Positions 23,290 through 33,784 of a stretch of 64,000 nt of DNA are shown here, in pieces (position 1 is the stretch's first letter; each line of letters opens with the position of its first letter). This stretch comes from Schistocerca nitens. Its lineage: Eukaryota; Arthropoda; Insecta; Orthoptera; Acrididae. Position numbers and translations under genes: made by a program. The stretch is taken from assembly GCF_023898315.1 (NCBI RefSeq), contig NC_064614.1, forward strand, positions 704,058,720 through 704,122,719, in the 5' to 3' direction. The notes under the pieces are model-generated. The model was not told where the DNA came from. It was given only the letters and a program-made list of their open reading frames with translations, and did not search any database.

Positions 23290-24711
23290 CACTCCTGGAA
23301 ATTGAAATAAGAACACTGTGAATTCATTGTCCCAGCAAGGGGAAACTTTATTGACACATTCCTGGGGTCAGATACATCACATGATCACACTGACAGAACC
23401 ACAGGCACATAGACACAGGCAACAGAGCATGCACAATGTCGGCACTAGTACAGTGTATATCCACCTTTCGCAGCAATGCAGGCTGCTATTCTCCCATGGA
23501 GACGATCGTAGAGATGCTGGATGTAGTCCTGTGGAACGGCTTGCCATGCCATTTCCACCTGGCGCCTCAGTTGGACAAGCGTTCGTGCTGGACGTGCAGA
23601 CCGCGTGAGACGACGCTTCATCCAGTCCCAAACATGCTCAATGGGGGACAGATCCGGAGATCTTGCTGGCCAGGGTAGTTGACTTACACCTTCTAGAGCA
23701 CGTTGGGTGGCACGGGATACATGCGGACGTGCATTGTCCTGTTGGAACAGCAAGTTCCCTTGCCGGTCTAGGAATGGTAGAACGATGGGTTCGATGACGG
23801 TTTGGATGTACCGTGCACTATTCAGTGTCCCCTCGACGATCACCAGTGGTGTACGGCCAGTGTAGGAGATCGCTCCCCACACCATGATGCCGGGTGTTGG
23901 CCCTGTGTGCCTCGGTCGTATGCAGTCCTGATTGTGGCGCTCACCTGCACGGCGCCAAACACGCATACGACCATCATTGGCACCAAGGCAGAAGCGACTC
24001 TCATCGCTGAAGACGACACGTCTCCATTCATCCCTCCATTCACGCCTGTCGCGACACCACTGGAGGCGGGCTGCACGATGTTGGGGCATGAGCGAAAGAC
24101 GGCCTAACGATGTGCGGGACCGTAGCCCAGCTTCATGGAGACGGTTGCGAATGGTCCTCGCCGATACCCCAGGAGCAACAGTGTCCCTAATTTGCTGGGA
24201 AGTGGTGGTGCGGTCCCCTACGGCACTGCGTAGGATCCTACGGTCTTGGCGTGCATCCGTGCGTCGCTGCAGTCCGGTCCCGGGTCGACGGGCACGTGCA
24301 CCTTCCGCCGACCACTGGCGACAACATCGATGTACTGTGGAGACCTCACGCCCCACGTGTTGAGCAATTCGGCGGTACGTCCACCCGGCCTCCCGCATGC
24401 CCCCTATACGCCCTCGCTCAAAGTCCGTCAACTGCACATACGGTTCACGTCCACGCTGTCGCGGCATGCTACCAGTGTTAAAGACTGCGATGGAGCTCCG
24501 TATGCCACGGCAAACTGGCTGACACTGACGGCGGCGGTGCACAAATGCTGCGCAGCTAGCGCCATTCGACGGCCAACACCGCGGTTCCTGGTGTGTCCGC
24601 TGTGCCGTGCGTGTGATCATTGCTTGTACAGCCCTCTCGCAGTGTCCGGAGCAAGTATGGTGGGTCTGACACACCGGTGTCAATGTGTTCTTTTTTCCAT
24701 TTCCAGGAGTG
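23290..24711 (-). mobile_element. Young Tc1-like transposon, copy 1 (1,422 bp)
   Basis: Exactly 1,422 bp between TA duplications (23288-23289 and 24712-24713). The inverted ends share CACTCCTGGAAAT and differ slightly beyond (ATTGAAATAAGAACAC against ATGGAAAAAAGAACAC). It is nearly identical in length and sequence to copies at 49696-51117 and 56801-58222. It carries one intact transposase on the minus strand. It sits in the integrase region of Gypsy 2. The near identity of the copies points to recent movement of the family. Confidence 0.95.
23445..24467 (-). CDS. Tc1-like transposase, intact (340 residues)
   Basis: Cut-and-paste transposase starting MPRQRGREP and ending GGYTLY. Residues about 10-55 and 70-115 form the two helix-turn-helix units of the paired-like DNA-binding region (TYRRIAQHVGREVSTVHRC; TSQQIRDTVAPGVSARTIRN). 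The catalytic domain has Asp155 in VVFSDESRFC, Asp244 in FQQDNARPHV and Glu277 in LSPIEHVWD. Between Asp244 and Glu277 lie 32 residues; classical Tc1 proteins have 34. This start was chosen because it gives the usual Tc1 length; the frame stays open for 72 more codons upstream to 24683, running into the terminal repeat. No stop or shift interrupts it, so the protein could be functional. Confidence 0.92.
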   Translation of the reverse strand: MPRQRGREPYVQLTDFERGRIGGMREAGWTYRRIAQHVGREVSTVHRCCRQWSAEGARARRPGTGLQRRTDARQDRRILRSAVGDRTTTSQQIRDTVAPGVSARTIRNRLHEAGLRSRTSLGRLSLMPQHRAARLQWCRDRREWRDEWRRVVFSDESRFCLGANDGRMRVWRRAGERHNQDCIRPRHTGPTPGIMVWGAISYTGRTPLVIVEGTLNSARYIQTVIEPIVLPFLDRQGNLLFQQDNARPHVSRATQRALEGVSQLPWPARSPDLSPIEHVWDWMKRRLTRSARPARTLVQLRRQVEMAWQAVPQDYIQHLYDRLHGRIAACIAAKGGYTLY

Positions 24712-25484
24712 TATGTATCACATTACTCATCAATTTGTGGTGAGGTGTGATCACTGCAAACACGCCAAGCCTGTTTTGGGTGCCCATAAAGGTCTTCTTC
24801 AGCCACAGAGGGAACTCTATCTGCTAGATAGCTTCATCATGGATTATATAGGTCCTCTGCCTTGTAGGAGGAGAGGTAATTGTTACATCTTAGTAGTTTT
24901 TGATGCATTTTCGTGCTTCATGTGGTTGCTCCCTACTCACAGTGTTACAGCCGAGAACACTATCAACCAGTTGTCTAAAGTCTTCTCTTGGTTTGGTCCT
25001 CCGAAATCTCTTGTGCGTGATAATAATCCTGCTCTTGGTTCTAGGCTCTTTAAGAATTTTTTGCTTTAACAATGGGATTAAACACATCACCACCACACCA
25101 TATTATCCTAACCCATCTTTTGCAGAATGGGTTAATAGGAACCTTAAGGCTGCTCTTAGTATTTACCATGCCACGACTCCAACCCACTGGGATGCGACTT
25201 TACTGTGGCTTAACCAGGCTTTTAATTCAGCCCGCCATGAGGCTACCGGGGCAATGCCTGTGTCACTTACGTTTGCCTACACTCTCAATTCTCCATTATC
25301 TAATCTCTGGAGTATTAGTGACCTTTTCCCTGCGACCATTACTCTGGTGGCCCAAAGAGAACATTGGGATTGAGCCAGGTGAAATATTACTGAAAAGGCT
25401 TCTAAGAAATCTGAGTCCATCTAGTGAGTTCTGTCTTTTCGTAAGATTTGTCAGTTGACACAGTTACAGTGTGTTTTGTGAAAA

Positions 25485-27140
25485 GGACGGCTTGAAATGT
25501 CTTCTGACTGGCGCCACAGAAGAAGGAAGTGTGTTGACTATCTGCATATCCATAAAACAGTGATATATAAGACAAACAAAAAATAGGACTTTGTTCAGGT
25601 TGGGAATAAGTGTTCTCATTTGAAGACTCTGTTTAAAAGTGAAGATGTTTCCGGTGATGACTCGTTGTGTTCTAAATGTTTGGCAGAATAACAACAATGA
25701 TAGTATCTGAACAAGGTGAAGCCTCCCATGGTACAGATGATGCAGATTTTGCGTCATTAGAGGAAGAATTAAATACCCTGAATCAGTCAACTACATAGGT
25801 AGCTATTAGTCTTGTTAAGAAACTGTGGTCAATGAAGTTGAGTCATAAGCTCTATGCATCAAGAAAGTGCAGACAAATTACCAAAGCTATGGATGAACAC
25901 ACTACAGCAAAACTGACCACACTCTTCTAAATATAAATTCCATCTTCAGAAGAAAATGAACCAAAGCATTCTTGCACCTCTTGCCAGGAATTTTTCACAA
26001 ATATCAATTCAGCTGTTGAATATTGTGCATCCTACAGTTAAAAGGTGCACGTTTTAACTATTATTTAACATTTTCAAACAATTTTGAACCATGTTCCATC
26101 AATATCAAAGTACATGGTAGACAACTCAAGAAATGTAAGGTGTGTGAAAGGAGTCTTTGGAAGACCAGATCCCTATTATGGTCATCCTGTAGAAGCAGCT
26201 CAAGTTCAAATAGTGCAGTCATTTTATCTGGAAGATAAATGAGACTGTTCTCACCAGAGTGCCAACAAAAAAGACACACTAACTGGAACAGCTGAAGGTC
26301 AAAAAGTTGTGAAAGTGAAGAGGTACCCGAGTTACAGTATTAGAGAAACTTTTGCAATTTATAAGAACAACTATACAACTTCACATACTGGAAGATCAAA
26401 ATTTTATGCATTACGACCTAAGTGGGTAGTTCCACACCCACCTAGAGATGTCTGTTAATGTGTGTACTGTGTGTATTTTGAACTTTGTGTCGTAATTTTG
26501 AAGAACTTGGTGGAGCACATGACCTATGACACCTTGGTTGGGCATGTGAAGTCATTAGTAGTCTGTGACGTAAAGCAGGAGACTTGTTTGTTTCAAGAAT
26601 GTGGTGACTGCCCTGGAAAGGGACTGTCTTTACAGCCACTTGGCCTGGAAGACATAGCAGATAACTCTGCAGAAATTACATATGCAACATGGGAGGAAAA
26701 TAAACTAATTAAGAAAACTTCTGCCTTTAAAGTTTCATTGATGAACTTGGTACTTGGTCAGTGAGAGCAGCAACACCAGCATCTGAAGAAATTGCAAAAA
26801 CAACACATTGCAGAAGTGAAAGGGTGTGCACAGGCTGAAGAACTGTGTTTAGTGCTTCACAGTGATTTTTCTGAGAACTGGTCTGCAATTCTGCCACAGG
26901 AAGTACAAGAGTACCATTGGAGTAGTAACCAAGTTTCAATTTTTGCAGAAGTGATATATTTTCAAAACAAGGCCACAAGTGTTGCAGTTATAAGTGATGA
27001 CACAGGACATGACTCAGCACACGCTTTGCTAGCAATGCGCAAAATTCTTCTATTGCAAACAGGGGCAGAGAAGATCATCTTTATTTCTGATGGTGCTCCT
27101 AGTCATTTTAAAAATCATTACCAGCTGTTTGAATTTGTCG
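25485..27140 (+). mobile_element. Cc8L18.2-like repeat element, copy 1 (3' truncated)
   Basis: A segment encoding a protein of a family I recall as Cc8L18.2-like, seen in bracovirus DNA and many invertebrate genomes, probably transposon-derived. Positions 25810-26640 are nearly identical (about 97 percent in the part I compared) to the inverted copy at 29055-29880. The left part has a Cys-rich stretch (CSHLKTLFKS...CSKCLAE) near 25610-25690. The right end is cut at about 27140, where a Tc1-like fragment begins. Several stops and shifts interrupt the coding. Terminal repeats were not found, so the mobility class is unknown. Confidence 0.6.
26462..27140 (+). pseudogene. Cc8L18.2-like protein, acid-rich core region
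   Basis: Open stretches 26462-26764 and 26792-27140 encode a Cys/His block (TCLFQECGDCPGK), then LVLHSDFSENWSAILPQE, AVISDDTGHDSAHALLAMRK and FISDGAPSHFKNHYQLFE. The spaced Asp/Glu residues look like an RNase H-fold nuclease core, which would suit a transposase, but that is inference. The frame continues past 27140 to 27196 only because the adjoining Tc1 sequence happens to be open; those last residues do not belong to this protein. The C-terminal part, present in copy 2, is missing. Confidence 0.55.
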
Positions 27141-27659
27141 CCTTACACCAAGCGAGGTGCCATTTGGCATTTACCGGTGTGATGAGTGGCTTATGAACAG
27201 CCGGTTGATGATGAAATCCAAGTTTTCGCACCTTCCGCCTAACTGTCATAGTACTTGCAGCGGATCCTGATGCAGTTTGGAATTCCTGTGTGATGGTCTG
27301 GATAGATGCCTGTCTATTTCACATTACAACCCTCTTCAACTGTCGATGGTCTCCGTCAAACATGCTGTAGATGTCCTTCACATTTCCATTTCACTATCAC
27401 ATCGGAAGCAGTGGACCTAGGGATGTTTAGGAGTGTGGAAATCTCCCTACAGATGTATGACACAAGTGACACCCAATCAACTGACCACGTTTGAAGTATG
27501 TGAGTTCCACAGAGCACCCCATTCTGCTCTCTCAATTATGTCTAATGACTACTGAGGTCGCTGATACGGAGTACCTGGCAGTACGTGGCAGCACAATGCA
27601 CCTAATATGAAAAAAGTATGTTTTTTGGGGTGTCTGGATACTTTTGATCATATAGTGTA
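27141..27659 (-). mobile_element. Tc1-like transposon fragment, 5' part
   Basis: The right end reads in reverse as CACTATATGATCAAAAGTAT, a Tc1-type terminal repeat next to a TA. Inward, the reverse strand holds the decayed N-terminal DNA-binding region (ELTYFKRGQLIGCHL; recognisable HTH spacing) up to the equivalent of THHTGKCQ. The catalytic part and the other terminal repeat are missing. This is a different family from the 1,422-bp elements. It joins the Cc8L18.2-like copy directly at about 27140. Confidence 0.7.
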
Positions 27660-27840
27660 TCTGCTGATACTTATCAAGTAATAAGAAACCAAGGTGGAAT
27701 GCCTAAGACCTGTTACCATGGCATGTGTCACTTGACTTGCCATGGCACACTCGGAACCAAACTCACACTGCAGACAACACTGATTAACCATTAATAGATA
27801 TAACTAAGCACACAGTTGCACCTGATTTAGGCATAGTCCA
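27660..27840 (-). repeat. Dispersed repeat, inverted partner of 15091-15262
   Basis: Shares ordered blocks with the copy at 15091-15262 in reverse (for example tatatctattaatggttaat). It directly abuts the Tc1-like terminal repeat at 27659. Confidence 0.7.
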
Positions 27841-28499
27841 TATCAATTCAGGCAGGCTAGGACAAAATATTACCTTCTTAGTCTCAGATGTTATTGAATA
27901 TAACATTTATGTTGAATTTAAGTAAGGAACATCTATTTTTCTGTTCTGAGATACCACCCTCCAAAGATGACAAGGTGCATACCATTTTGAAGATGCGAAT
28001 TTTGGAAAAAAATTTAAAATGCTGTGTTTGGAACAGTTCTAGATATTTTACTGTTTTTTTTATTATTTGAAAGATAACTGCTTTATGATTACAAAGAAAT
28101 CCTCAATTTGAACTTATTTGTCAAAGTTCTTCTACTGTAGTGTTCTTAACATTTTTTGTAATTTATGGAAATTGCCAATTCATAAAATTTTGATTTTTCT
28201 GTTGATTAGTACCATATAGTTCTACATTCCCTGGAAAGGAGCAGTTCCACTTTTAGGCTGAACAGATTTTGAAAACAACTGAAATTTTTGCCATAATTAA
28301 AACCTGTTTTATTACCACATTATCACATAACAGGCTCATAAAAATAAAAACCCAGCCGTATTTAACATAATTTTAGTTTTGAAAGATGAGTAAGAGATTC
28401 ATTTTTCAAGCATTTAAAATGGTTCCAAAATGTTTATGAAAAGCCCAAAGACTTAAAGGTTTCAATTTATACAACTTCTGTGCACTCTGTTTTGTACTG
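27841..28499. other. AT-rich DNA, possibly the 3' flank of the next element
   Basis: About 660 bp with no coding frame that I can assign. It may contain the untranslated end of the Cc8L18.2-like copy 2, which reads toward it. Confidence 0.4.
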
Positions 28500-29885
28500 A
28501 AATTAGCCAGTCAATGAACTAAAAATGTGTTCCACTGCTTCAGTATCTTCCTTTGATATAGAGTGATGCTTTACTGTTGAACCAATAGGAACTGGAGCAC
28601 TTACAATATTCAAAACACTGCGAACAGGAAGTGAACAATCATGGCATTGTTGCTGCCCTTCAGCTGGAAACCTATATCCAGCAGCTGGTCCATGTGGTAC
28701 CATAAGTTCACTACAATTTCATTTAACTCATAACTGGTGTCTATAATCTCTGCAATCCACGAGTCACAGTTGTTCACACACGTCACAAACATCCCCCTTC
28801 TCAGGTCATGAATATGAATATTATGCCACTGTTTCTGAGGCGTTGGCCGAATGAACGAAATTTCTTCTTTCTTGCTCTTTAAAGTGCGTGAAGTATGAAT
28901 TCGCCCATCACTTTGACTCCAAAAATGTGTCTTCTGAATTTCTTTCACAGGAGTAATTGTTTGGACCATTCTTCTTTTTTCTGCTCATGGAATTCTTCAA
29001 TTTCCTCTTTGGACAAAATAATGAGGGCTGTGGTTGTGAAAGATTCCAGGCCAAATGGCTGAAAAGACAGTCCTCTCTTTCCAGGGCAGTCACCACATTC
29101 TTGAAACAAACAAGTCTCCTGCTTTACGTCACAGACTACTAATGACTTCACATGCCCAACCAAGGTGTCATATGTCATGTGCTCCACTAAGTTCTTCAAA
29201 ATTACCACACAAAGTTCAAAATTCACGCAGTACACACATAAAGAGACATCTCTAGGTGGGTGTGGAACTACCCACTTAGGTCGTAGTGCATAAAATTTTG
29301 ATCTTCCAGTATGTGAAGTTGTATAGTTGTTCTCATAAATTGCAAAAGTTTCTCTAATACTGCGAGTCTTCTACCTCGTCACTTTCACAACTTTTTGACC
29401 TTCAACTGTTACAGTTAGTGTGTCTTTTTTGTTGGCACTCTGGTGAGAACAGTCCCATTTTTCTTCGAGATAAAATGACTGCACTATTTGAACTTGAGCT
29501 GCTTCTACAGGATGACCATAATAGGGATCTGTCTTCCAAAGACTCCTTTTACAGACATCACATTTCTTGATTTGTCTACCATGTACTTTTGATACTGATG
29601 GAATGTAGTCCAAAAATGTTTTCTTTGGAAATATCATGGGAATAATAGTCAAAACTTGCATCTTTTCACTGTAGGATGTACAATATTCAACAGCTGAATT
29701 GATATTTGTGAAAAATTCCTGGCAAGAGTGCTTTGGTTCATTTTCTTCTTAAGAGTGTAGTCAGTTTTGCTGTAGTGTATTCATCCATAGCTTTGGTAAT
29801 TTGTCTGCACTTTCTTGATGCATAGAGCTTATAACTCAACTTCACTGACCACGGTTTCTTAACAGGACTCAGTAGCAATTGAAAC
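28500..29885 (-). mobile_element. Cc8L18.2-like repeat element, copy 2 (internally deleted)
   Basis: Reverse-strand copy. From 29885 down to about 29055 it parallels copy 1 almost base for base, through the block TCLFQECGDCPGK and GLE. It then jumps past the acid-rich core into a C-terminal region absent from copy 1: RRGMFVTCVNNCDSWIAEI (28610-28969) and MVPHGPAAGYRFPAEGQQQ (28503-28703), matching the family's C-terminal PHGPA motif as I recall it. Thus the ends of the protein are kept and the putative catalytic middle is gone. Copies 1 and 2 lie 2-3 kb apart in opposite orientation. Confidence 0.6.
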
Positions 29886-29889
29886 AGCC

Positions 29890-32800
29890 AGATCATACAG
29901 CAGTTTGTATAACTGAGCAATCTCAATCTGCAGAGGGTGTCAAACAGAACCCTGCACCTAATGCAGACCCTTTTGCAGCTTTATTACACAGAATTGTGCT
30001 CTTGCTGAACACAATGAAGTGCAGCTGCAAAAGAAAGAGAACATGAGAAATCACAAGCTGGTAGGGAAAGAGAATGTGATATGCCCATTAAGTGAATCAC
30101 AGAACATGACAGGCAACACGATGAAATGCATGTGGCATAAGAAAGAGAATACAATAAAATGCAAGATCCAAGAGAAAGAAATCACAATGAAGCAATAACA
30201 GCAAAACTAAATACTAGTTTCAAAAGCATTATGAAATAAGTCTCAGTAATGCAAAAGATCACTAAATTCCTGGCTGAAACAGTAACTAAATTAATGGGCG
30301 AAGCCAGTGCTATACAAAAGGCACAGAAAACCATTGAAGAGACTATAGAATAGTGCAAAGGGCACAAAAGAAGATGGAAGAGTCTGTTGCACAATTAGCA
30401 CAAGTAGTAAATAGTTTCTGTCTGAATCAGATCCAGCTGCTACAGCTAAAATAGCTGAGCAAAGTGGGACTGTAAAGAAAGAATTCCATGACTGGTTGAG
30501 AGAACAAGACAAAAGATACGTAATCTGATTAAATCCGAAGTAAAGAGCGCGATAGCCAGCACTAGCGGCTAAGAAACCGTAGAGCTAAATAAAACTAAGA
30601 AACTAATAGCCACCAAGATGGAGCAGCTTAAGCAGTTTGGGAAGGACGAAATACCAAAGTGGCGCGAAGAAATCGTGACACAAATCCAGAACATTTGTCG
30701 TGTTGCGGTAACATTACTGCAACAATCACATAGTGTACCGCAGCCTGATGTACACATGCTCGATGGGTATGAATCTGTCCAAAAAGTGCAGGATCAATTT
30801 ATGATGAGTATCAGTTATATGTGGTGTGAACTCAAGAACATCCTGCAGAGGCCTGCTTAGGGAACTAGGGATACTAACTACTGCTTCCCAATATATTTAT
30901 TCCTTAATTGGTCATTAAAAATATATCACTTTTTCAAATCAATAGCTCAGTTCATGGAATGAGTATTAGAAATAAGAATAATCTTCACAAGGATTTAAAG
31001 TCAGTTACTCTTGTACAAAAAGATGTGCATTATTAACACACATTTTCAGTAACTTGCCACCAGCCATAAAAAGCTTAACAACCAATGAAATTCAGTTTAA
31101 GAGAAGCCTAAAGGATTTATTGGCTGGTGGCCAGCTCCCAATCTAACTTCTGCACCATTTCATTGCAGTAATGTGTTCATTGTTAATAAGTATTGTAGTA
31201 GTTCCATTGTATGTTTATTACCTTATAAATAAAAAAGAAACTTTTTTTTTATTTTAAATTCAGTGCATTAGTGCGATCTTAGTAAATGAGTGTTGTAAAA
31301 TGATCCTTTCATATAGTGTTCATTAAAAAATTAAAAAGATGATCATTCCACTTGGGACCTGTGGAAGGTACATTAGCTTTTTTGTTTTAGTTGTAAATAT
31401 TTTTCATTTATTATTGTTTCTGATATGTTCTGCATACTGGGGGACCTCCTCGCTATGGATCAATTGGAATGAAAGTAAGTCTAATCTAATTCAATCAGAG
31501 ATAGCACCCCCACATACAAACAATCACCTAGAGCAACGGGGGCAGGCAACACTTTGACGGGTGTTTTAATGGATGAGAGCATATTAAAATACTGGCAGTT
31601 TAAATATTCATACCAGATAAGAAGCCAGTACACCCGGTTGTATTTATGCAGTTGTTTAGGAATGTGCTTCCTAAAACATGGAATGAACGACAACGCATAC
31701 AGTTTGTAGCATTGCACATCCAAGGCAATGGAGCCTTGTGGGTGGCAGAAGCTATCGAGATTTATGATACATACAGTCAATTTGCAAAGGTATTTCTGTC
31801 GAAGTATTGGTATGCAGGAGTACAAGAGATATTACAAAAAAAGGTCTTTTCACTGGAAAAGTACAAGCCAAAAGTACAAGAGTTACGTTGGTATTTCGAG
31901 AGATACATTGCTCTCACTTGGTATTGGGACGATCCAGTGGCACAGAAAGACATGCTCCAGCTGTTAAAGGTGAAGTTGCCACCCAGTATCCGAGAAATAT
32001 TAATTACTGTTCCAGATGGGGACTTAGAACATTTTCTTTCGTTGCTGGACAGTATCGATTTGATACAAGAGGATGTGACAAGTAGCAACCAGAACCACAA
32101 ATCACAAAATGATATGCGCAATGGATATGGCAAGAATCGCCATAACAATGGCAGCTCACACCATAATGATGGTACCTCGCACGCCAGCACATCAACAGAC
32201 GGTGACGGTAACGGAAATGGTCAATGAAAACAATCATATGTGCAAAGACCACACAAGAATAACAACAGATTCCACTCTGGGTACAATAACAGGAATAACC
32301 GCAATGTTTATTAAAAAAATAACAACAATCGGAACCATAACTACAAGGGGCAAGGTAATACATCTAACGTGCATGCCCAGAATCGAAATGATGATTGAGC
32401 CAACAGGTAAGATGTGCACATAGTTGAAGTGGCAGAGGTGCCAACCTCAACTGCGATGCATCTATAAAATAAGTGTAGCTGGCTTGTGAGTCACGCTCCC
32501 TGATGACAGCCACATGATAGAATTGGGGCAGAACTTTGCTAGAGAATGTGCACATTCTCTGGTACAGTGACGACAAGGACATGAGTTATTTACAGATAAG
32601 GGAACAACTTCTGAACAGAATTGTGAATTTGTACAGGTTGTTGTGCAAGTAGGAGGTTTTCCTACAATGTTCATTTTTTACACAGGCGCAAGTGCAAATC
32701 TTATTGAAGCAAATTTTTTTCCACAGGATTATTCAGCATCGAAAAGTACCGATGTTTCCAGTACGGAATTGTGTGATATCCACTGCTATTGGCTCCAAAG

Positions 32801-33780
32801 ACCAACGAGCTATGATACAGGCACAAGTAGGTATTAAATACGAAAGTGGAGCTGACAGATGCACGTTCTTTGTTGTGAGAGGTCTCACAGTGTCCTGTCT
32901 CGTAAGCACTGAGTATATGCTGAATAGGGACGTAGCTATCGATCTTCCTCATGGTCAATATCACTTGAGGATTGGAGGAGAATTAAAAATTCTGAACCTG
33001 ATTAAAACAAAAGGCCGGCATATCAGGCTGTGAAGGTATTCATGTGAAAATCATAAATAGAAGGTTGCTATGGGTTAAGACGACCCTAGATACCATAGCC
33101 TCGCACCAGGTGAATGGGATAGCCAGCAGTATGATGTAAACTCTTATCGCCATTCAGAAAAAGTCTATAGATGCAATGTCTTTGTCAGACGAACAAAGAC
33201 AAGATTAACGTTTACTTTTGGAGAGATATGTTCAGTTCTTTTCCAAAAGGCCTGGCATCAAAAAATGATACGAATACCGGATGATTGTATGCCCCCAAAA
33301 GACCTCTGCACATGCAACCTACTCCGTCCCATGGTCTAAGTGCGAGGCTGCCAAATGATTCAGTGGTGCATCATCGAACCATCTTTCTCCCCATAAGCAG
33401 CTCTCTCTTAGACGGGGGCAAAGGAGATGGAGGGGTGCAAGTTGTCCTGGATGCAAGGACAATCAACAAGATTATTGTTCCAGAGATGACTCGACCTGAG
33501 AGTTTAGAGGAACAAGGAATTTTATTGGGTACAGTACTTGTCATCACTTGACTTGTGCTGCTCATGCTGGCAAGTGGAGTTAGCAGAAGAATCTAGAAAG
33601 CATACTGCTTTCATGTTTGCTGGCAGGTCTTACTAATTTAGGGTTTTTCCCTTCGACCTTAGTGTAAGTGATGGAGAGTTTATCTACGCCCTGGACATGG
33701 CCAAGGGGCGGATCAAGTTGCTGGATCAAGTAACATTGTATGTGGATGATTTGCTAGTTGCAACACTCTTGTGGGAAGAT
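29890..33780 (+). mobile_element. Ty3/Gypsy LTR retrotransposon fossil (Gypsy 3), truncated
   Basis: A broken element without visible LTRs. A charged, coiled-coil-like leader lies at about 29950-30860, followed by a LINE insertion (about 30900-31490). The gag core is at 31646-32227, with a Trp-rich capsid-like stretch and an Asn/His/Gly-rich tail. A protease-like block lies near 32670-32710. Reverse transcriptase pieces lie at about 33400-33550 and 33710-33770, the latter with YVDDLLVAT. The element stops near 33780 where hAT sequence begins, so RNase H, integrase and the 3' LTR are gone. Several breaks; old. Confidence 0.75.
30900..31490 (+). mobile_element. CR1/Jockey-like LINE, 3' end
   Basis: The 5'-truncated 3' end of a LINE. 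About 30965-31140 encodes the end of the RT protein (NNLHKDLKSVTLVQK; KSLTTNEIQFKRSLKD in shifted frames), followed by an AT-rich 3' UTR ending in tctaatctaat, the short terminal repeat I recall for this family. It is inserted within the gag side of Gypsy 3. The left limit is approximate. Confidence 0.6.
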
Positions 33781-33784
33781 CAAT

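Larger units (their letters stand above)
15480..25480 (+). mobile_element. Ty3/Gypsy LTR retrotransposon fossil (Gypsy 2), with nested insertions
   Basis: A broken Gypsy element. A presumed 5' LTR spans from an uncertain start near 15480 to about 19850 and is split by an RTE LINE (16308-19656). A primer-binding site follows at 19853 (TGGTAGCAGAGCC, resembling a tRNA-Met type). Then come a gag region about 20160-20810, a CCHC-like knuckle near 21030, a protease-like block near 21205, reverse transcriptase about 21650-22540, RNase H about 22590-22930 and integrase about 23180-25460. The integrase region is split by a Tc1-like transposon at 23290-24711. No 3' LTR was found, so the right end is probably truncated by the element starting near 25485. 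It carries several breaks in addition to the insertions. Moderately old. Confidence 0.8.

Noticed and set aside
23932-24743. Long open frames (143 and 165 codons) opposite the Tc1 transposase, repeated in all three copies
   Set aside because: They are antisense shadows of the GC-richer transposase gene, with Arg/Pro/Ser-rich translations and no domain.
32109-32423. Thr/Ile-rich 104-codon frame
   Set aside because: Alternative frame over the Asn/His-rich tail of a Gypsy gag fossil.
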